Of a stretch of DNA of 25,751 bases, positions 22,143 to 25,751 are shown one piece after another. The stretch spans positions 1 through 25,751 of the forward strand of contig DQSP01000047.1 in NCBI GenBank assembly GCA_015663215.1. The letters run 5' to 3'. The DNA comes from Sulfurimonas sp. Its GTDB lineage: Bacteria; Campylobacterota; Campylobacteria; Campylobacterales; Sulfurimonadaceae. The notes under the pieces were generated by a model. The model worked only from the letters and a program-made list of their open reading frames with translations, had not been told where the DNA came from and did no database searches. Every line of letters starts with the position of its first letter. Position 1 is the first letter of the stretch. The position numbers and the translations under genes are program-made.

Positions 22143-23056
22143 TATATCTTCTCACTTTTTCGGGTTCTATATGCTAGTGTTAAAGCTAACAAAAGTGTTA
22201 AAGATAGAGGATAGAAGTATAAGTACTCTATGACTTTAATAGCAGAGAGGTTATGAGTGGTAGCTTCTAGTGAACTTATCTCTTTATAAACACTACTTAA
22301 ATCTTTTTTATTAGTTGCTGTAAAACTTTTTGCCTGCGTTTGACTAGAGATAAGTTCTAGTAGGTTGTTGTTACTCTCACCAATGCTTATAGTATAAACT
22401 TTTATATGGTGTTTAGAGAGTAGTTTAAGTACTATCTCTAGGGGGATTTTACTTGCAGTGTCATCACCATCACTTAAAAGTATTATGAGTTTTGAAGAGC
22501 TGAGAGAATGTTCAAGAAGTGAAGTAGCAGTAGCAAGTGAGTCTATGAGTGCAGTACTTCTACCTATAAGACCTATACTTATGTTTTGTATGCTGTTGAG
22601 TGGGGATGAACTACTGTATGAGAGAGGAGAGGCTATAGCACTTGTATCTCCAAAAATCACTAAGCCGATTCTATCTTTTGAACGCTCCTCTATAAAGTCA
22701 CTTGCTACATCTTGGACTACACTCCACCGTGATTGGTTATAGTCTAGTTCATTAAAACCGTTAAGACTCATAGAACCACTTGTATCAAGACTGAGAACTA
22801 TATCTAAGGTATGCTTGTTTTCATCAGGGAGTTGTTTTGTAAGTATAGGACTAGCAAGAGAGAGTAGAAGAGTTAAAAGCATAGAGTATTTGAGTAGAGT
22901 GTTGATGAACGAACTCTTTTTTGTTGTGGGTAGTGTTTTTATGATGTTGGGGATATAGTAAGAGTCTCTCCTGCGTTTAAACAAAAGACTGAGCACTACA
23001 AATAAGATAATAAGTAAAAGAGCATAAGGGTACTCAAAACTATAGTTCTCCATCAT
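22142..23056 (-). CDS. batA: BatA: membrane VWA-domain protein
   Basis: About 304 aa. N-terminal helices (about 8-28 and 56-70), VWA domain (about 83-260) with the MIDAS motif DTSGS (LSLDTSGSMSL), STALIDSLA and LLSDGDD, and a C-terminal helix near 280-298 with a basic end. MIDAS residues are intact, so metal-dependent partner binding is likely. The ATG at 23056 gives a 4-bp ATGA overlap with the DUF58 stop and is preferred; a TTG at 23062 and an ATG at 23053 are alternatives. The operon order (moxR, DUF58, batA, batB/C, batD) matches the classic aerotolerance arrangement. Confidence 0.9.
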   Translation of the reverse strand: MMENYSFEYPYALLLIILFVVLSLLFKRRRDSYYIPNIIKTLPTTKKSSFINTLLKYSMLLTLLLSLASPILTKQLPDENKHTLDIVLSLDTSGSMSLNGFNELDYNQSRWSVVQDVASDFIEERSKDRIGLVIFGDTSAIASPLSYSSSSPLNSIQNISIGLIGRSTALIDSLATATSLLEHSLSSSKLIILLSDGDDTASKIPLEIVLKLLSKHHIKVYTISIGESNNNLLELISSQTQAKSFTATNKKDLSSVYKEISSLEATTHNLSAIKVIEYLYFYPLSLTLLLALTLAYRTRKSEKI

Positions 23057-23907
23057 AAACAACTCATAAAGGGAAGAAGTTTTGCGAAAGGCTCTTCATC
23101 TGTATATATTTTGAGGTATCTAATGCCACTTTTATGGAGTTTAGCAAAAAGAGTAGCATCCTCTTCTAAAAGTTTCATCTTGAGTTTTAGTACTGCTTTT
23201 TTGTCTATGTCTATACTCGCATTAAAACCATTCAAAGGGTCAGTGATGTTTATCTCACCTAGCTCGTTGGGGTTCTCTTCAAACCTATCGCGTATGATGA
23301 TGATGACTATTTCGTGTTTATGTGCTAAAGAGCCTATGTCTAAGTCTTGAGTATCTAAAAAGTCACCCACTAAAAAAAGAAGAGAGGGCTTTTGCAATGT
23401 TTTATAAAAAGAGGAAGCTAGCTCTTTGTAGTCTATACCCGTACCCAAAAGAGATACTGTGTTTACCTTCTCTATCATTTCTCTCACACTAAACATATGT
23501 TTTGTCTTTTTTGTACAGAGTTGTATATTGCTGTTGTAGATATAACTGCTGTAAGCATCTTGCTGTTTAAGTGAGGCAAATGCGAGTAGGGCAAGAGTCT
23601 CTTTTAGCGTTTCGGATTTTAGCCTACATGTACCAAACATAAGTGAAGCATTAAGCAGAGGTACAAAAACAATGTTAAGCTCTTTTTGCTCTCTAAATAT
23701 TTTTACATGGGGTTTGTTTAGTTTAGAGCTGATAATCCAGTCGATGTGTTTGATATCATCGCCAGTAGTGTATTCGCGTAACTCCAAGAAGTCAGAACCA
23801 AGACCCTTAAAAAAAGTACCATGCTCCCCAACAGTAGAACTAAACACACTTTTTTGTGCTTTTATAAGTAAGGGGGCTTGAGAACTCTCTTTAAGGTACT
23901 GGTACAC
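23053..23907 (-). CDS. DUF58 domain protein of the MoxR/Bat operon
   Basis: 284 aa, no membrane helix. The DUF58 signature is clear at about 39-58: DFLELREYTTGDDIKHIDW, with R44, Y46, D50, D51, D56 and W57, followed by VKIFREQKELN. The family is VWA-like and sits next to MoxR ATPases in a wide range of bacteria; its biochemical role is unproven. The start is GTG at 23907, overlapping the moxR end by 17 bp. No ATG is available near the family start. Coupled translation with moxR is likely. Confidence 0.9.
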   Translation of the reverse strand: MYQYLKESSQAPLLIKAQKSVFSSTVGEHGTFFKGLGSDFLELREYTTGDDIKHIDWIISSKLNKPHVKIFREQKELNIVFVPLLNASLMFGTCRLKSETLKETLALLAFASLKQQDAYSSYIYNSNIQLCTKKTKHMFSVREMIEKVNTVSLLGTGIDYKELASSFYKTLQKPSLLFLVGDFLDTQDLDIGSLAHKHEIVIIIIRDRFEENPNELGEINITDPLNGFNASIDIDKKAVLKLKMKLLEEDATLFAKLHKSGIRYLKIYTDEEPFAKLLPFMSCL

Positions 23908-24814
23908 TTTGTAGAAGAGCCTCTATAACTTTGTCGGGAGTAATGCCGTCTGCTATAGCTGCATAGCTTAGTTTCAGACGGTGTCTTAAAATATCTTTAG
24001 CACAAAGAACGATGTCTGAGGGTTGAACATAATCATTCCCTCTGAGATAAGCTCTTGCTTTAACAGCTTTTAGCATGTCTATAGTGGCACGAGGTGAAGC
24101 ACCATACTCTATGTACCTATGTCCATCTCTTGTGGCAAATATAAGCTTGACTATATACTCTTTTAACTCAGTATCGATATGAATAGTTTTTACTTCTTCT
24201 TTTATTAGCTTCAAGTCATCTTGAGTGAGCACTGCATTTATAGTTTCAAAGCTAGAGTTAGCAGCCTTCTCGGCTATCTCAAGTTCTTCCTCAGGAGAGT
24301 TATATCCCACTATGATTTTAAACATAAATCTATCAAGTTGTGCTTCAGGGAGAGAGTAAGCTCCTTCTTGTTCTATAGGGTTTTGTGTTGCAAGTACTAA
24401 AAAGGGCTTCTCTATCTTAAAGCTTTCATCCCCGATAGTTACTTGTTTTTCTTGCATCACTTCAAGCAGGGCTGATTGTACTTTGGCAGGAGAACGGTTA
24501 ATCTCATCGGCTAAAAGAAGGTTTGTAAAAATAGGTCCATGTTTTATTTTGAAGTTTCCGCTTTTTACATCATAAATCTCAGCCCCTATAATGTCAGATG
24601 GCAAAAGGTCTGGTGTGAATTGTATGCGTTTAAAGTTGAGGTTGAGTGCTTTTGAGAGAGCATTTACAGCTGTTGTTTTTGCTAAACCTGGGACACCTTC
24701 AAGAAGTATATGCCCATCTGTAAAAAGACCGATAAGCAAAGCATCAATCATATCACTATGACCGATAACTTGTTTGGATATCTCCATCTTCAGGAGTTTT
24801 AGTTTGTTTTTCAT
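23891..24814 (-). CDS. moxR: MoxR-family AAA+ ATPase
   Basis: 307 aa, normal for MoxR. Walker A GVPGLAKT is at 40-47, Walker B LLADEINR has D103-E104, sensor 1 is near LATQNPIEQEGAYSL, with DRFMFK following and sensor 2 near ASPRATIDM. MoxR proteins act as chaperone-like ATPases that load metals or cofactors or activate VWA partners, here presumably BatA and the BatB-BatC fusion. It is the first gene of the five-gene minus-strand operon. ATG at 24814 is preferred since MKNKLKLLKMEISKQVIG fits the family; M10 is an alternative. No Shine-Dalgarno is seen, and a -10 box lies 7 nt upstream. Confidence 0.94.
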   Translation of the reverse strand: MKNKLKLLKMEISKQVIGHSDMIDALLIGLFTDGHILLEGVPGLAKTTAVNALSKALNLNFKRIQFTPDLLPSDIIGAEIYDVKSGNFKIKHGPIFTNLLLADEINRSPAKVQSALLEVMQEKQVTIGDESFKIEKPFLVLATQNPIEQEGAYSLPEAQLDRFMFKIIVGYNSPEEELEIAEKAANSSFETINAVLTQDDLKLIKEEVKTIHIDTELKEYIVKLIFATRDGHRYIEYGASPRATIDMLKAVKARAYLRGNDYVQPSDIVLCAKDILRHRLKLSYAAIADGITPDKVIEALLQSVPVP

Positions 24815-24821
24815 AATTTTT

Positions 24822-24827
24822 ATATTA
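24822..24827 (-). promoter_or_regulatory. -10 box of moxR (extended, TGC-TAATAT)
   Basis: Minus-strand TGC-TAATAT ends 7 nt before the moxR ATG. By usual spacing the transcript starts at or one base before the start codon. The upstream acyl-CoA synthetase gene ends only 39 bp before moxR, so read-through from it is also possible. Confidence 0.4.
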
Positions 24828-24853
24828 GCATAGTAGAGTAAAGTTTAAATAAA

Positions 24854-25751
24854 TTATTCTGTATATAAAAAGCGTTTTATCTTTTTAGTAGGTGTTTTAA
24901 TAAACGGCTCAATCTGTTCTACAAACTTCACCATTTTAGAGTAAGAGGCAACTTTTGTGTTAACATCTTTGCGCATCTCTTCTAGTAATGCATTTATCTT
25001 TTCTTTTACTTCACTCTCTGGTAGATTGTGTGCTTCAAACATTTTATCTATAAGCTCATAGTCTAAGTGGATTTTTGCGATAAGTTTATCATCTCTCATC
25101 AGAACAAGAGAGTCAAGAACTGCTTCATGCTGATTTATAGTTGCTTCTATCTGCTCTGGAAATATGTTCTCTCCACCACTTCCTATTATGACATTTTTAC
25201 TTCGTCCGTTTATGAAAATATAGCCATCCTCATCAACATAACCAAGGTCACCAGAGTGAAACCAACCATCTTCATCTATAACTTCTGCAGTCTGTTTCTC
25301 ATCTTTATAGTAACCCATCATTAGACTAGGAGATTTAAAAAGTAGCTCACCTGAACCAGTTTCATCATCAGCATCTATAACCTTGACCTCTACATAAGGA
25401 AAGATTGTTCCAGTTGAACATAGTTTAACCTCTCTGCCTAAAACTGTTCCAGCGAGTAAAGGTGCTGTTTCTGTTAATCCATAACCTATGATGTATGGAA
25501 ACTGTGCTTCTTTTAAAAATGTCTCAACATAAGGAGAAATTCCAGCTCCTCCAATACCAAAGAAACGCAGTCGTCCACCAAAAGTTTCTATAAGCTTTTT
25601 GCCTGCAATTTTGTTGAGTTTTTTTCTAAAGAAAGGTATGTCATAAAGTGTTCTCATTAGAAATGAACCTGTAAACTTTGGTAGTACCTTATTTTTGTAG
25701 ATCTTCTCAATGATAAGAGGAACACTCACCATCATAGTTGGTTTAACAACA
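24854..25751 (-). CDS. Long-chain acyl-CoA synthetase (AMP-binding), C-terminal part (partial)
   Basis: The reading frame runs open through the right edge, so the N-terminal half lies outside the window. The visible part starts with VVKPTMMVSVPLIIEKIY, which matches the VKPT...VPR..EKIY region of FadD-like enzymes. The key motifs follow: YGLTETAPLLAG (ATP/adenylate binding), GELLFKSPSLMMGYY, GWFHSGDLGYVDEDGYIFI and GRSKNVI, and the C-terminal lysine region TPTKKIKRF. It activates fatty acids to acyl-CoA through an acyl-AMP intermediate. All adenylation motifs that can be seen are intact. It may lead the transcription of the moxR-bat genes, which begin 39 bp downstream. A related AMP-forming ligase (for another carboxylic acid) is possible. 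Confidence 0.9.
   Translation of the reverse strand, partial: VVKPTMMVSVPLIIEKIYKNKVLPKFTGSFLMRTLYDIPFFRKKLNKIAGKKLIETFGGRLRFFGIGGAGISPYVETFLKEAQFPYIIGYGLTETAPLLAGTVLGREVKLCSTGTIFPYVEVKVIDADDETGSGELLFKSPSLMMGYYKDEKQTAEVIDEDGWFHSGDLGYVDEDGYIFINGRSKNVIIGSGGENIFPEQIEATINQHEAVLDSLVLMRDDKLIAKIHLDYELIDKMFEAHNLPESEVKEKINALLEEMRKDVNTKVASYSKMVKFVEQIEPFIKTPTKKIKRFLYTE

Noticed and set aside
1..25751. CRISPR arrays, insertion sequences, phage genes, tRNA or rRNA genes
   Set aside because: No spaced direct repeats, transposase or integrase motifs, or tRNA/rRNA sequence noticed on reading both strands.

Overview
The window looks like chromosomal core sequence from a member of the Campylobacterota (Epsilonproteobacteria), most like the free-living Sulfurimonas type. 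The clues are AT-rich DNA, promoters with a strong TATAAT box and no clear -35, a Campylobacterota-type RecO, a long FliO-like protein with a periplasmic N-terminus, and the gene order accD - rlmH - dksA - membrane protein - dusB, which I remember (not checked) from Campylobacter. I see no tRNA, rRNA, insertion sequence, prophage or CRISPR array.

Layout. (1) 1-5230: the start of recO (minus, cut by the window edge) diverges from gltB, the glutamate synthase large subunit. Right after gltB, where the small subunit gene gltD is expected, only about 77 codons of the gltD 3' end remain, followed by a hairpin. (2) 5231-10599: a tightly packed plus-strand run of accD, a thiE-like gene, rlmH, dksA, an unnamed two-helix membrane protein, dusB, and an unnamed protein with a possible PD-(D/E)XK nuclease core. 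(3) 10596-12251: a minus-strand flagellar operon read cheX-like, fliN, fliO-like. (4) 12372-19699: plus strand: a TSUP/TauE permease, uvrA, a two-component pair (REC-HD-GYP c-di-GMP phosphodiesterase, then a hybrid kinase ending in a degenerate Hpt domain), and a manganese-dependent inorganic pyrophosphatase. (5) 19637-24814: a minus-strand Bat/aerotolerance operon read moxR, DUF58, batA, a batB-batC fusion, batD. (6) 24854-25751: the 3' part of a long-chain acyl-CoA synthetase gene, minus strand, cut by the right edge.

How the parts fit. The accD-dusB run joins fatty-acid synthesis to translation and rRNA/tRNA modification, a growth-linked operon with DksA inside. The flagellar operon pairs a CheX-type phosphatase that has an intact catalytic motif with FliN, which looks like a split version of the FliY switch protein. 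The Bat operon encodes a MoxR AAA+ ATPase with von Willebrand A proteins at the membrane.

The most unusual points are the gltD remnant beside an intact gltB, the CheX/FliN/FliO operon, the His-to-Lys degenerate Hpt domain, the possible nuclease of unknown role, and two genes (recO, moxR) whose promoter boxes sit so close to the start codon that the mRNAs may be leaderless. I did not find a clear new defence or mobile system; most of the window is ordinary core genome.
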